A DNA stretch of 64,000 bases from Pedosphaera parvula Ellin514. GTDB lineage: Bacteria > Verrucomicrobiota > Verrucomicrobiia > Limisphaerales > Pedosphaeraceae. Positions 1 to 8,524 of the stretch are shown here, piece after piece. Position 1 is the stretch's first letter; every line of letters begins with the position of its first letter. Where the stretch lies: positions 225,191 through 289,190 of the forward strand of contig NZ_ABOX02000004.1 of the NCBI RefSeq assembly GCF_000172555.1, read 5' to 3'. The notes under the pieces are model-generated. The model saw nothing but the letters and a program-made list of their open reading frames with translations. It was not told where the DNA came from and did no database searches. Position numbers and translations under genes: made by a program.

Positions 1-1258
1 CAGGGGCAAAAAAATTTCTCATTCTTCCATCCCGTCCTCATTTTAAGATCGGTCTGAGTTGTTTATCCGTTTGCCTGGCCAGTTCAAAGGGATCGACGGC
101 GTAATACCAGTCGCGCAACCGTTGCGCCTGTTTCCTACCCAGTTGTCCGCTGCTCACCAGCCGCTGGTAGGCCGTCTGCGGACGGTCGTGACGGCGAACC
201 CAGCGGCTGCCTTCCCGATGCTTGGCCACCAGCTTGGCTGAGGGCAGAAAAAAGTTCTGCAATGGCCCCCAGGTTTCCTTGTAAAGCTGGTTGATCAAGG
301 GCACCGCTGCCGGAGATTCCAACCGGGCATAGCCCAGAACCTGCCGCGGCCACATCCAGTTCTTCTGCTCCACATGCGCATTGTCATCTTTATGATAAGG
401 GCGTGAGCGGGTGAGTTTTACGGGCACCACGCGCTCCTGCAGGTAACGCACCAGATGCCAGTTCAGCCATTCGCTCCCATTGTCAAAATCCATCCCCAGC
501 AAAGGAAATGGCAGGTTTTTTTCCACGTCCCGGGTTTGCTCCAACACCCCTTGGGCACCCTTGTTCCACACGGCCCGACCTTCCGTCCACCCACTCCCCA
601 AACACGTGTAGGTCAGGCTCCAAATGAAATCACCCGCCAGGCTGGAACCGCAATGCGCCACGCTGTCCGCCTCCAAAAATCCCGGACGTTGCTCATCCCA
701 CACTTCCCCCTGAATGGGAATCTGGGTCCGCAACAGCGTGCCGGGCCGGGTGCCACATAACCGGCGAGGGACTTCCGCTTTGAGCGGCGCCAGCAGCCGG
801 TCCAGGGTCGCGGCACTGACCTTTCCCAAGAGCTTCTTCTGTGCTGGCAAAAGACTGCCGTAGTGCTTGCCATAATGCGGCAACCACAGGGCCAGCGCCG
901 GTTCCAGCCGCTTGCCACAAAGCTGTTCACTGGCTTTCCAGATCCGCTCGACCACCTCACGCACCGGCTCATAGACCGGTTCGGCCCCGGGGCGCACTCC
1001 GCCCTTGGGCTTGGGCAATTGATCCCCCAACAACTTGATCGCATGCTTGCGATCATAGCCATGATGTTCACAAAACTCATCGAGCATCCGCGTTTTTCCT
1101 TCCCGCCCTCGACCGGCATACCGCCTCCGCAAACGTTCCAACTCTTCCGTCCGACAACTGCTCTTTGGCATCTTCATTCTCCAAGTTTGTCGGTGTCATT
1201 TTCCCGTGAGGCAACGTATTCCTTCAGTCCGGCTTCCCAACCTCTCTCCGGTGTCATT
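1..1258 (-). mobile_element. Insertion sequence, one end missing
   Basis: This stretch is an insertion sequence whose transposase reads leftward and whose 3' end lies beyond the left edge of the window. The 5' side carries two copies of a ten-base motif, CGGTGTCATT, at 1191-1200 and 1249-1258. On the transposase strand they read AATGACACCG. Repeated subterminal motifs of this kind often mark transposase binding sites, and the outer copy may lie near the element's terminus. No target duplication can be checked because the other end is not visible. The exact boundary and the family are inferred. Confidence 0.55.
38..1177 (-). CDS. Integrase-core (DDE) transposase
   Basis: The 379-residue protein would cut and join the DNA ends of the element that carries it. 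The N-terminal part has a basic helix-turn-helix-like segment around LDEFCEHHGYDRKHAIKLL (residues 32-50). The middle has an rve/integrase core: an acidic residue in LEADSVAH, a second in GMDFDNGSEW, and the glutamate in DDNAHVEQKNW. These match the DDE triad. A basic C-terminal tail follows. The frame is open throughout, so the enzyme could be active. It resembles IS481/ISNCY-type integrase-core transposases, but I cannot fix the family. It is transcribed away from the DUF1015 gene. Confidence 0.85.
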   Translation of the reverse strand: MKMPKSSCRTEELERLRRRYAGRGREGKTRMLDEFCEHHGYDRKHAIKLLGDQLPKPKGGVRPGAEPVYEPVREVVERIWKASEQLCGKRLEPALALWLPHYGKHYGSLLPAQKKLLGKVSAATLDRLLAPLKAEVPRRLCGTRPGTLLRTQIPIQGEVWDEQRPGFLEADSVAHCGSSLAGDFIWSLTYTCLGSGWTEGRAVWNKGAQGVLEQTRDVEKNLPFPLLGMDFDNGSEWLNWHLVRYLQERVVPVKLTRSRPYHKDDNAHVEQKNWMWPRQVLGYARLESPAAVPLINQLYKETWGPLQNFFLPSAKLVAKHREGSRWVRRHDRPQTAYQRLVSSGQLGRKQAQRLRDWYYAVDPFELARQTDKQLRPILK

Positions 1259-1342
1259 AATTATGAGTCAACTCGCTGTAGATAAGACCTCATAAAATTG
1301 ACGTGCCTTTCTTTCTCTCTCCTTTTATGTTCTCCACGCTTT

Positions 1343-2557
1343 ATGGCTAAATTAAAACCTTTTGCTGCGTTGCGACCACGGCCCGATCTCGCCGCCCAAA
1401 TTTGCGAATTGCCCTACGATGTCATGTCTTCCGCGGAAGCCCGCGACATGGCGGCTGGCAATCCCCTCAGTTTCCTCCACGTCTCCAAACCGGAAATCGA
1501 CCTCCCGCCCTCCATCGATATCTACGCTCCCGAAGTTTACGCAAAGGGTAAGGAGAATTTTCAAAAGCTCATCAAGGACGGCGCTCTCAAACAAGATGCC
1601 CAACCGGCCTTCTATCTCTATCGCCAGATCATGGGCAAGCACGGCCAGATCGGCCTCGTTGCCGCCGCGAGCTGTGAGGATTATCTCAATAACATCATCA
1701 AGAAGCACGAGTTCACCCGACCCGACAAGGAAGACGACCGCGTCCGCCACATTGAAACGCTCAATTCCCAAACCGGCCCGGTCTTCCTCACTTACCGAGC
1801 CAACGCCGTCATCGATGACCTGACTAAAAAGAAAACCGCCGAAAAGCCGGACATCGATTTCACCGCCAAGGACGGCGTGCGCCACACCGCCTGGGTTATC
1901 AATGATCCGCAAACCATTCAACTCATCGAGAACGAGTTCGCCCGCATTCCGTTCCTTTACATCGCCGATGGACACCATCGCAGCGCCGCCGCCGGTCGCG
2001 TCTATCAAAGCCGCAAAGGTGCCGGTCACAGCGGTTATTTCCTGAGCGTCATTTTCCCGCATAACCAAATGCAGATTCTTCCCTACAACCGCGTGTTGAA
2101 GGATCTCAACGGTCTCTCCCCTGCCCAACTGCTCGAGAAGCTTGACGCTGTGTTCACCATCAAATCAAATGGCAACGCTCAACCGACTCGCAAACACGAG
2201 CTCGGCCTCTTCCTGAATGGCCAGTGGTACACGCTACATTTCCGTCCGCAATTCGCAGCCACCACCGACCCCATCGAAAAACTCGATGTGACCTTGCTGC
2301 AAAAATACGTGCTCGCCCCTCTCTTCGGCATCGATGACCCGCGCACGAGCAAAAAGATCAATTTCGTCGGCGGCATTCGCGGCACAGGAGAATTGGAGAA
2401 ACTCGTCAACGCCGGCGAATACGCCTGCGCTTTCTCGATGTTCCCCACGAGCATCGAAGACCTCATGACCATCGCCGACGCCGGCGGCATCATGCCTCCT
2501 AAGAGCACCTGGTTTGAACCCAAGCTCCGCGACGCCATGTTCTCGCACATGATTTAA
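1343..2557 (+). CDS. DUF1015 family protein
   Basis: A 404-residue cytoplasmic protein of the DUF1015 family, whose biochemical role is not settled. The N-terminus (KPFAALRPRPDLAAQICELPYD) is the usual family opening. The hallmark is YIADGHHRSAAAGR in the middle of the protein, a histidine-rich motif shared by the family. I chose the ATG at 1343 because it gives this canonical start. An upstream in-frame ATG at 1298 would add 15 hydrophobic residues unlike the family. The gene ends just before a strong hairpin at 2591-2617 and is probably monocistronic. In other genomes members often sit near serine biosynthesis genes, but none is seen here. Confidence 0.85.
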   Translation: MAKLKPFAALRPRPDLAAQICELPYDVMSSAEARDMAAGNPLSFLHVSKPEIDLPPSIDIYAPEVYAKGKENFQKLIKDGALKQDAQPAFYLYRQIMGKHGQIGLVAAASCEDYLNNIIKKHEFTRPDKEDDRVRHIETLNSQTGPVFLTYRANAVIDDLTKKKTAEKPDIDFTAKDGVRHTAWVINDPQTIQLIENEFARIPFLYIADGHHRSAAAGRVYQSRKGAGHSGYFLSVIFPHNQMQILPYNRVLKDLNGLSPAQLLEKLDAVFTIKSNGNAQPTRKHELGLFLNGQWYTLHFRPQFAATTDPIEKLDVTLLQKYVLAPLFGIDDPRTSKKINFVGGIRGTGELEKLVNAGEYACAFSMFPTSIEDLMTIADAGGIMPPKSTWFEPKLRDAMFSHMI

Positions 2558-2590
2558 CAGGTCATTTTGCACAAATTCGTCTCCGGTTTA

Positions 2591-2624
2591 AGCTGGTGCT
2601 GATTCTCGGCACCAGCTATTTTTT
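2591..2624 (+). terminator. Rho-independent terminator after the DUF1015 gene
   Basis: A perfect 9-bp stem, AGCTGGTGC (2591-2599) with GCACCAGCT (2609-2617), encloses a 9-base loop. It is followed by ATTTTTT on the plus strand, the classical layout of an intrinsic terminator. It ends only a few bases before the start of the next gene. Confidence 0.85.
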
Positions 2625-2628
2625 CAAT

Positions 2629-3258
2629 ATGAGTTCAAGGAAGCAGCAGCACGGCATGACCCTGGTTGAAGTGCTTATGGTCATTATTGGTGTTGCGCTT
2701 ATTATAGTTGCACTCATTTTTCCATTTTATGTTCATAGCCGCCCTACCACGGGGCTTTTATGCATGAACAATTTGAAGCAAGTGAATGAAGCGCTGGAGC
2801 TATATTCAAAGGATCACAAAAACAAGTTTCCAGATCTGGATCAACAGTCGGGAAACAATGGGCCAGACGCAATGTTTCTTCTCTATTCCCTGAATTATAT
2901 TCGACAAAGCAACCTTTTTGTCTGCCCAGAAGTGGCCCGGCAACGAGAAAAGCAGAGACACTTCTACCAGAAGAAATTCGTCCCGCAAATAAGCCGGGCA
3001 TTCTTTGTTTCCAATGGCAACGACTATGCATATTACGACGGTATTTCTACTGAATCCGCCACCATCCCTATTCTCGCTGACCGGTTCGCTTGGACTAACA
3101 GGCAAGCAATGGAGAGCAAATTACTAAACCATCCTGAAGGCAAAATAATCGCCGCCTTCACAGACGGACACGTCGAATCGGTCAGACCAAACATCATCAT
3201 CGGCACCACCCTCACCCCGCCCTGGTCAAAAGTTCTCGATCCCATCCGCGTCCCATAA
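2629..3258 (+). CDS. Prepilin-type N-terminal cleavage/methylation protein
   Basis: A 209-residue type II pseudopilin-like protein. Residues 1-9 are basic and polar, followed by the prepilin peptidase site G/MTLVEVLMVIIG, in which methionine replaces the usual phenylalanine at +1 and the glutamate at +5 is kept. A long hydrophobic helix comes next. The C-terminal part has FTDGHVESV, the DG motif of the H-X9-DG pseudopilins that are abundant in Verrucomicrobia and Planctomycetes. The ATG at 2629 puts the cleavage site ten residues in. An upstream ATG at 2596 would lie inside the terminator hairpin. No other pilin genes are adjacent. The substrate and partner system are unknown. Confidence 0.85.
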   Translation: MSSRKQQHGMTLVEVLMVIIGVALIIVALIFPFYVHSRPTTGLLCMNNLKQVNEALELYSKDHKNKFPDLDQQSGNNGPDAMFLLYSLNYIRQSNLFVCPEVARQREKQRHFYQKKFVPQISRAFFVSNGNDYAYYDGISTESATIPILADRFAWTNRQAMESKLLNHPEGKIIAAFTDGHVESVRPNIIIGTTLTPPWSKVLDPIRVP

Positions 3259-3362
3259 CCTTGTCGCAACCGGATTCGCAAAGTTTTCTGAGTGACTCAC
3301 TTGGCCGGACGCAAAAGTTTAGGAGTCCAAAACATTGTTAAGCGACACAACATTTTTTCCAC

Positions 3363-3383
3363 GGACAACGGACCACTGACAAA
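3363..3383. repeat. Heptanucleotide short tandem repeat, family 1
   Basis: Three consecutive 7-base units, GGACAAC, GGACCAC and TGACAAA, lie in the gap upstream of the CDF gene. Related arrays with the same period and sequence occur at 39514-39534 and 60858-60891, in the opposite orientation. Confidence 0.6.
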
Positions 3384-3442
3384 GAACCTCCCATGAACTT
3401 CTAAGCTTTTGTTTTCATTCACATTCATGCTTACATTTCCCC

Positions 3443-4330
3443 GTGGCATCTGAACGCCTCAATCGCAGTCTCCGCGCAACCTGGCTCGGCATGGTTCTCA
3501 ATACCCTGCTCGCTGCCGGGAAATTGTTTGCCGGAATCATCGGCCATTCCCACGCGTTGATCGCCGATGCCATCGAATCCCTCGCCGATGTTTTCAGCTC
3601 CATCGTTGTCTGGCGCGCAATGGTGGTTGCCGAGGAACCTGCCGATGAAGACCATCCCTACGGTCACGGTAAAGCCGAACCCATCGCCTCGGCCATTGTC
3701 TCCACCATGCTGTTGCTCGCCGCTGCCGGCATCGCCTTCAATTCCGCCCACGAATTTTTTTCCGGTGAACGCCACACTCCTAAAGCCTTCACCCTCGCGG
3801 TATTGATCTTCGTAATCATCATCAAGGAAGCCCTCTACCGCTTCGTTTCCAAGGAAGCCAAATCCGTCGATAGTTCCGCCGTGCGTACCGATGCCTGGCA
3901 TCATCGCAGCGATGCCATCACCTCCCTCTGCGCCGCCATCGGCATCACCATCTCCCTGATCGGCGGCAAAGGTTATGAAACCGCCGACGATATCGCCGCC
4001 ATTGTCGCTGCCGGCATCATCGCCTGGAACGGCTGGCACTTGCTGCGCCCCGCCTTGAGCGAACTGATGGACCGTTCGCCCGGCCAGGACGTCATCGATA
4101 AAATTCGGCGGACCGCGGCCGACGTGCCGGGTGTGCAATGCATCGAAAAATGCATGGTCCGCAAAGTCGGTCATCGTTACTACGCCGACATGCATGTGCA
4201 GGTCGATCCCCTCATGACCGTGCAACGCGGCCATGCCATCGCCCACGACGTCAAAGACCAGATCCGCGCCGCCATCCCCGCCGTCCGCGACGTCCTCATC
4301 CACATCGAACCCAGCCCTCAGAAACGCTGA
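3443..4330 (+). CDS. Cation diffusion facilitator (CDF) metal efflux transporter
   Basis: A 295-residue inner-membrane transporter that would export divalent metals such as zinc, cobalt, iron or manganese in exchange for protons. It has about six hydrophobic segments. Metal-site signatures are HSHALIADAIESLAD in TM2 and DAWHHRSDA in TM5, and HPYGHGKAEP follows TM2. The C-terminal 85 residues form the cytoplasmic ferredoxin-like domain (RKVGHRYYADMHVQVDP) ending in HIEPSP. The start is GTG, since no in-frame ATG precedes it closely. The gene stands alone, so metal specificity cannot be inferred from context. Confidence 0.92.
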   Translation: MASERLNRSLRATWLGMVLNTLLAAGKLFAGIIGHSHALIADAIESLADVFSSIVVWRAMVVAEEPADEDHPYGHGKAEPIASAIVSTMLLLAAAGIAFNSAHEFFSGERHTPKAFTLAVLIFVIIIKEALYRFVSKEAKSVDSSAVRTDAWHHRSDAITSLCAAIGITISLIGGKGYETADDIAAIVAAGIIAWNGWHLLRPALSELMDRSPGQDVIDKIRRTAADVPGVQCIEKCMVRKVGHRYYADMHVQVDPLMTVQRGHAIAHDVKDQIRAAIPAVRDVLIHIEPSPQKR

Positions 4331-4464
4331 CTCTCCCGTTCCGCTGCTTCCCGGCATTTGCCATCGAGCTTTCATATTCCGTTCCACACTCACGCTCTAC
4401 CGCCAAACTTGACAGTCATTACTGATGGAGTCTAATTGGGCATTCTGAGAATCTAAGAAGCATT

Positions 4465-4818
4465 ATGACCAAGCAGGAGTTCACCTCCAGGAATCAGGCC
4501 AGAGCCCGTGCGGTAACAAGGGACATGGTACTAAGCCTTTCCCTGTTCATCATTCCATTTTTTGCCTGCTTAGCTGCGTTCAATTTTGTCGAACGCCACG
4601 AAGAATACGCCTGGATGAATCTGGTGCTCGCGGCTATCATGCTGGCTCTATTCCCGGCGCTTCTTTGGCTGGCAACAATGCTTGGAAAACGCCGAAACAA
4701 GAGATTTGGACTACATTGTTGTCCCGAATGCAAAAAGCCGCTGACTGGCATCAACGTTCAACTAGCAATTGCTTCAGGCAACTGTGGACATTGCGATAAA
4801 AGCATATTCAATAAGTAA
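4465..4818 (+). CDS. Small two-TM protein with C-terminal zinc ribbon (copy 1)
   Basis: I do not recognise this 117-residue protein. It begins with a polar segment (MTKQEFTSRNQARARAVTRD), then two hydrophobic helices separated by the polar stretch ERHEEYAWMN, a basic loop (KRRNKRFGLH), and a zinc ribbon made of CPECKKPL and CGHCDKSIF. It is a diverged duplicate of the next gene, which has the same architecture and the shared words EYAW, CGHC and SIF. The role is unknown. The ribbon should lie in the cytoplasm by the positive-inside rule (inference). Confidence 0.7.
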   Translation: MTKQEFTSRNQARARAVTRDMVLSLSLFIIPFFACLAAFNFVERHEEYAWMNLVLAAIMLALFPALLWLATMLGKRRNKRFGLHCCPECKKPLTGINVQLAIASGNCGHCDKSIFNK

Positions 4819-4837
4819 AAGCTTTTCTCAAGAGCAT

Positions 4838-5188
4838 ATGAACAAAAAGGAATTCATCTCCCAACAACAAGCCATGATTCGCGAAGGGAAGAAACCCGTG
4901 ATGATATTGCTCATAGGGTCACTTTCCGTTTTTTTTGGCTTATTGTTTGCAGGAACCCTTGTTGATGACCACAAGGAATACGCCTGGCTGGGCGGTATGG
5001 TTATTTTCGGTCTCATTATTTTCGTTATTGGAGCGGGCGTGCTGACGATTCGATTTACCAAAGCCCAGCAGAAAAAGTTTGGCATGAACTGCCCAGCATG
5101 TAACAAGCCGGTTTCAGGGGTCGGCGTTCAAATAGCCATCGCCACCGGAAGCTGTGGCCATTGCGGTGAAAGCATTTTTGAGGAGTAA
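4838..5188 (+). CDS. Small two-TM protein with C-terminal zinc ribbon (copy 2)
   Basis: A 116-residue paralogue of the preceding gene, 19 bases downstream. The order is the same: a polar start ([19 protein letters not shown]), two transmembrane helices joined by [11 protein letters not shown], a basic QQKKFGMN linker, then [20 protein letters not shown] and [10 protein letters not shown] chose the ATG at 4838 because it aligns with the start of copy 1. A start at 4769 would overlap copy 1. The function is unknown, and the tandem arrangement suggests local duplication. Confidence 0.7.
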   Translation: MNKKEFISQQQAMIREGKKPVMILLIGSLSVFFGLLFAGTLVDDHKEYAWLGGMVIFGLIIFVIGAGVLTIRFTKAQQKKFGMNCPACNKPVSGVGVQIAIATGSCGHCGESIFEE

Positions 5189-5366
5189 GAAGCCTTCGAA
5201 CCCTGAACACCTTCGCTGCCTTTTAATTTTCACGACCTTCTGTTTCGTCCTTCCACTTTTCTACGTCATTCTGCATGTTCTGCGGGCAAAAATCTTTTTC
5301 CTGGTCTTTTCTTCCTCTCATTTTCCGCTTGGCGTTTTGTCGTCCTTAGCCGTTAATCTCCTCCGC

Positions 5367-6605
5367 ATGAAAATTGTTTTAGCTTATTCGGGCGGCCTGG
5401 ATACCTCCGTGCTGCTCTCGTGGATTAAGGAAAAGTATAACGCCGAAATGATCGCCTTCTGCGCCGACATCGGCCAGGAAGAGGAACTGAAGGGCCTCGA
5501 TAAAAAGGCCATGAAGACCGGCGCTTCCAAGCTTTACATCGACAATCTCCAGGAAGAATTCGCGCGCGACTTCATCTTCCCCATGATGCAGGCAGGCGCC
5601 ATTTACGAAAATCAATACTTCCTCGGCACCAGCATCGCCCGCCCGCTCATCGCCAAGCGCATGGTGGAAATTGCCCGCAAGGAAAAGGCGCAGTTCATCG
5701 CCCACGGTGCCACCGGCAAAGGCAACGACCAGGTCCGTTTCGAACTGACCGCCGCCGCCCTCGCACCCGACCTCGAAGTCATCGCTCCCTGGCGCGATGC
5801 TTCGTTCCGCAGCCAATTCCCCGGCCGTGCGGAAATGATTCAATATTGCGCCGACAAGAAAATCCCCGTCGAAGCCAGCGCCAAGAAGCCCTACTCGATG
5901 GACCGCAATCTCCTCCACATCTCCTTCGAAGCCGGCATTCTCGAAGATCCCTGGCTGGATGCCTTCGCCCCGGAAAACAAGGCGATGTTCAAGCTCAGCG
6001 TTTCGCCTGAAGATGCTCCGAACAAGCCGGAATACGTCACGCTTGATTTCGTGAAAGGTGACTGCGTCGCCGTGAATGGCCAGAAGCTCAACCCGCTTGG
6101 CGTCATGAAGGCGCTGAACAAGCTTGGCGGCAAACACGGCGTCGGACGCGTTGACCTCGTCGAAAACCGTTTCGTCGGCATGAAGTCCCGCGGTGTCTAT
6201 GAAACTCCCGGCGGCGCGATTCTTCACTTCGCTCATCGCCAGATGGAAAGCATCACCATGGATCGCGAAGTCATGCACATCCGCGATTCCCTGATTCCGA
6301 AGTACGCCGAACTCGTTTACTACGGTTTCTGGTTCGCCCCGGAACGCCTCGCCTTGCAAGCCCTCGTCACGGAGAGCCAGAAGGACGTCACCGGCACGAT
6401 TCGCGTGAAGCTCTACAAAGGCAACATCATGACCGCCGGCCGCAAATCTCCAGTCAGCCTCTACAACCCGCACATCGCGACCATGGAAGCCGACCCGACC
6501 AAGGCCTACAACCAGGACGACGCCACCGGCTTCATCCGCCTGAACGGCCTCCGCCTCCGCGTCGCCTCCCAGGTCCACAACGCCGCGAAGAAGAAAAAGA
6601 AATAA
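5367..6605 (+). CDS. argG: Argininosuccinate synthase
   Basis: A 412-residue enzyme that condenses citrulline with aspartate, using ATP, in arginine biosynthesis in the cytoplasm. The N-terminus [18 protein letters not shown] contains the SGGLDTS pyrophosphate-binding loop. Further family motifs are [28 protein letters not shown] and VIAPWRD, followed by the C-terminal tetramerisation region. The ATG at 5367 gives the standard start. The open frame runs further upstream to 5154 but encodes an unrelated hydrophobic stretch that overlaps the zinc-ribbon gene. The tail ends in a run of lysines. No other arginine genes are nearby. Confidence 0.96.
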   Translation: MKIVLAYSGGLDTSVLLSWIKEKYNAEMIAFCADIGQEEELKGLDKKAMKTGASKLYIDNLQEEFARDFIFPMMQAGAIYENQYFLGTSIARPLIAKRMVEIARKEKAQFIAHGATGKGNDQVRFELTAAALAPDLEVIAPWRDASFRSQFPGRAEMIQYCADKKIPVEASAKKPYSMDRNLLHISFEAGILEDPWLDAFAPENKAMFKLSVSPEDAPNKPEYVTLDFVKGDCVAVNGQKLNPLGVMKALNKLGGKHGVGRVDLVENRFVGMKSRGVYETPGGAILHFAHRQMESITMDREVMHIRDSLIPKYAELVYYGFWFAPERLALQALVTESQKDVTGTIRVKLYKGNIMTAGRKSPVSLYNPHIATMEADPTKAYNQDDATGFIRLNGLRLRVASQVHNAAKKKKK

Positions 6606-6612
6606 TCGCTGC

Positions 6613-7383
6613 ATGGGTTTCTTCGATAGATTCCGTAAGACACCTCAATCTCGAGAGGTTGGCAAACCATCTTCAGAGGCTGGCGAACAAATCGCCAGCC
6701 TCTCTTTTGTTAGTGCGGGAGATTTCGAAATAGCACCCTGCCCCGGAAAGCACGCGCTTCAGCTATGGGAGAAAACTCGCGATGAGGGGCGTAGCGAAGG
6801 TTTCAACGCAATTATCCTCGGTGACTCCAAAGACGTTGAGTCGCTGGCGGAGAATCGAGAATTTTCCACCTTGTCTGTGACAGAAATTTTGTCGGTCGCC
6901 GCTGATATCGACACCGAAGAGTGGCTAAAGGAGCGTTTGGAGTCGGATCCCGAATGCTATGGCGCCGAAGTTGGGGATTGGCCGTACCAGGTTCCCGATG
7001 CGGGCAGCATCAGCGCTCATTTGGAAGTCCTTTCAAAAAAGCCAAAGAGCACTGTTTACATTGCAAAAGTTCCCGCATCTCGGAATTGGGAAGTTCCCGC
7101 CTACATCGGTATGGGTAACTGGAACGCATGTCCAGAGCCGGCCGAGCACGTCGCCATGGCGAAACGCTGGCACGAGCGCTACGGAGCAGAAATTGTATCA
7201 ATCACCCGCGATGTCATTGAGTTCGTGGTTGCAAAGCCTCCCAACACCAAAGAATCCGCAATAGATTTGGCAAAAGAGCAACACCTATATTGTTCCGATA
7301 TTGTCGATCAGGGCTGCGGTTCTATTTCCAATCTCGCAGCAACTCTGCTCAATTCAAAGTATTGGTATTTTTGGTGGGATTGA
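6613..7383 (+). CDS. DUF4253 domain-containing protein
   Basis: A 256-residue cytoplasmic protein. The C-terminal 110 residues match DUF4253: VPAYIGMGNWNACPEPAEH, then KRWHERYGAEIVSITRDVIEF, then LAKEQHLYCSDIVDQG and the closing SKYWYFWWD. The N-terminal half is variable. The domain has no established enzymatic function. It starts 8 bases after argG and may be co-transcribed with it, though no functional link to arginine synthesis is evident. Confidence 0.8.
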   Translation: MGFFDRFRKTPQSREVGKPSSEAGEQIASLSFVSAGDFEIAPCPGKHALQLWEKTRDEGRSEGFNAIILGDSKDVESLAENREFSTLSVTEILSVAADIDTEEWLKERLESDPECYGAEVGDWPYQVPDAGSISAHLEVLSKKPKSTVYIAKVPASRNWEVPAYIGMGNWNACPEPAEHVAMAKRWHERYGAEIVSITRDVIEFVVAKPPNTKESAIDLAKEQHLYCSDIVDQGCGSISNLAATLLNSKYWYFWWD

Positions 7384-7433
7384 TTCTTATTGGCTCAGGC
7401 ATTTCGGCAGTAAGTAATTGAAAGAATTGTCGC

Positions 7434-7907
7434 GTGCCCGTCATCCAAACATCCCTCCAAATCCACGCTCCCATCGAAAGAATCTTCGATTTGTCCCGCA
7501 GCATTGATCTCCACATCGCCTCAACCGCCCACACCGGGGAACGCGCCGTCGCCGGAGTGACCTCAGGTCTGATTTCTTTGGGAGAAGAAGTGACCTGGCG
7601 CGCTAGACATTTTGGCATCTGGCAGGAACTGACAAGTCGCATCTCTCAATACAACCGTCCACATCACTTTCGCGATTCCCTCGTCCGCGGCGCCTTCCGA
7701 CATTTCGACCACGATCACTACTTCGAAACCGATGGCGCCATAACCACCATGAAGGATGTCTTCGATTTCGAAAGCCCTTTCGGAATCTTGGGCCTCGTGG
7801 TCAACCACCTCGTGTTGGAAAGATACATGCGTCGCCTTCTTGAGAAGCGAAACGAAGTCATTAAAGAAGTTGCCGAATCGGAGAAGTGGAGAACCTACCT
7901 GCTTTAA
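7434..7907 (+). CDS. SRPBCC family (START-like) protein
   Basis: A 157-residue protein with the SRPBCC fold signature: a first strand VIQTSLQIHAPIERIFDLSRSIDLH, a middle GEEVTWRARHFGIWQEL, and a C-terminal helix LGLVVNHLVLERYMRRLLEKRNEVIK. Proteins of this type bind hydrophobic ligands in a deep cavity. This subgroup is often labelled cyclase/dehydrase or cell-division-inhibitor-like, but no ligand can be named. The start is GTG at 7434, since no closer ATG fits. It is followed by the converging roadblock operon. Confidence 0.75.
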   Translation: MPVIQTSLQIHAPIERIFDLSRSIDLHIASTAHTGERAVAGVTSGLISLGEEVTWRARHFGIWQELTSRISQYNRPHHFRDSLVRGAFRHFDHDHYFETDGAITTMKDVFDFESPFGILGLVVNHLVLERYMRRLLEKRNEVIKEVAESEKWRTYLL

Positions 7908-7989
7908 ATCTACGCCCATGAAAGTTTCAACCTTTGTCCAGGAACAAGCTCGCCGAGACCGCCCCCAAGCATGCCTCCCGTAAAAGCGA

Positions 7990-8011
7990 ACGCCCCTCTT
8001 CCGAGGGGCGT
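7990..8011 (-). terminator. Hairpin terminator of the roadblock/MglA operon
   Basis: ACGCCCCTC (7990-7998) pairs with GAGGGGCGT (8003-8011) around a 4-base loop. On the minus strand the stem is followed by TCGCTTTTA, a modest T tract. Its position just downstream of the minus-strand roadblock gene fits an intrinsic terminator for that operon. Confidence 0.6.
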
Positions 8012-8041
8012 CGTTGACAATCTTGTTGCAGGCTGGGCAGC

Positions 8042-8521
8042 TTAAGCTTGCTTCCGAAAAAACTGGCTCGGATCAGCGATGTTGAGCACCGAGAGATCCA
8101 GTCCGCCTCCAGGGGTCCGTTCCTGGGCGCGCACCAATTGTTGCGCAATGCGCATGCTGGAGCTCATCGCGTAATACTTCACCGCGCCGACACCAACCGC
8201 CGCCCGGAAAATGGTGGTCAGGAGGACATGTTCATCCACGTTCATTACCAGCATGCTAAACTTTTCACCCTGCTGGTACACACTGTCAAAGTTATTTTCA
8301 TGCACCAGGTTGGCGATGGTTTGATTCGCCAGGTAGGCACCTGAAGCCAGGGCCGCTATCGTGGTCAGGTCGAACTGTTCGCCTTCACCGCGATAGGTGA
8401 TGAGGAAGCCGCCCTTATCAATGATGAGGGCCGAAGTGGCTTCACTACTAACCAGCAACTCCTGTAAAATCCGATCCAGTTGCTGGACATCTTCTTCGAT
8501 GAGTTGGGGCAGCGTTGGCAT
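8042..8521 (-). CDS. Roadblock/LC7 domain protein, MglB-like
   Basis: A 159-residue roadblock protein, the family that acts as GTPase-activating partner of MglA-type GTPases. The domain covers about residues 10-120: LDRILQELLVSSEATSALII, then GGFLITYRGEGEQFD, LTTIAALASGAYLANQTIANLV, and KFSMLVMNVDEHVLLTTIF. The last 35 residues form a tail ending SQFFRKQA. It is the third gene of a leftward operon and lies 3 bases after the MglA-like gene, so the two products very probably interact (inference from known MglA-MglB pairs). Confidence 0.85.
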   Translation of the reverse strand: MPTLPQLIEEDVQQLDRILQELLVSSEATSALIIDKGGFLITYRGEGEQFDLTTIAALASGAYLANQTIANLVHENNFDSVYQQGEKFSMLVMNVDEHVLLTTIFRAAVGVGAVKYYAMSSSMRIAQQLVRAQERTPGGGLDLSVLNIADPSQFFRKQA

Positions 8522-8524
8522 TCC

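Noticed and set aside
1352..2128. Minus-strand frame inside the DUF1015 gene
   Set aside because: The DUF1015 motifs are on the plus strand, and the opposite product has no recognisable feature.
3431..4393. Long minus-strand open frame opposite the CDF gene
   Set aside because: It is the antisense shadow of a clear CDF transporter. Its translation is a glycine/aspartate-rich sequence without any domain.
5379..6614. 411-residue minus-strand open frame opposite argG
   Set aside because: It is antisense to a complete argG, and its composition is what high-GC codon bias produces on the opposite strand.
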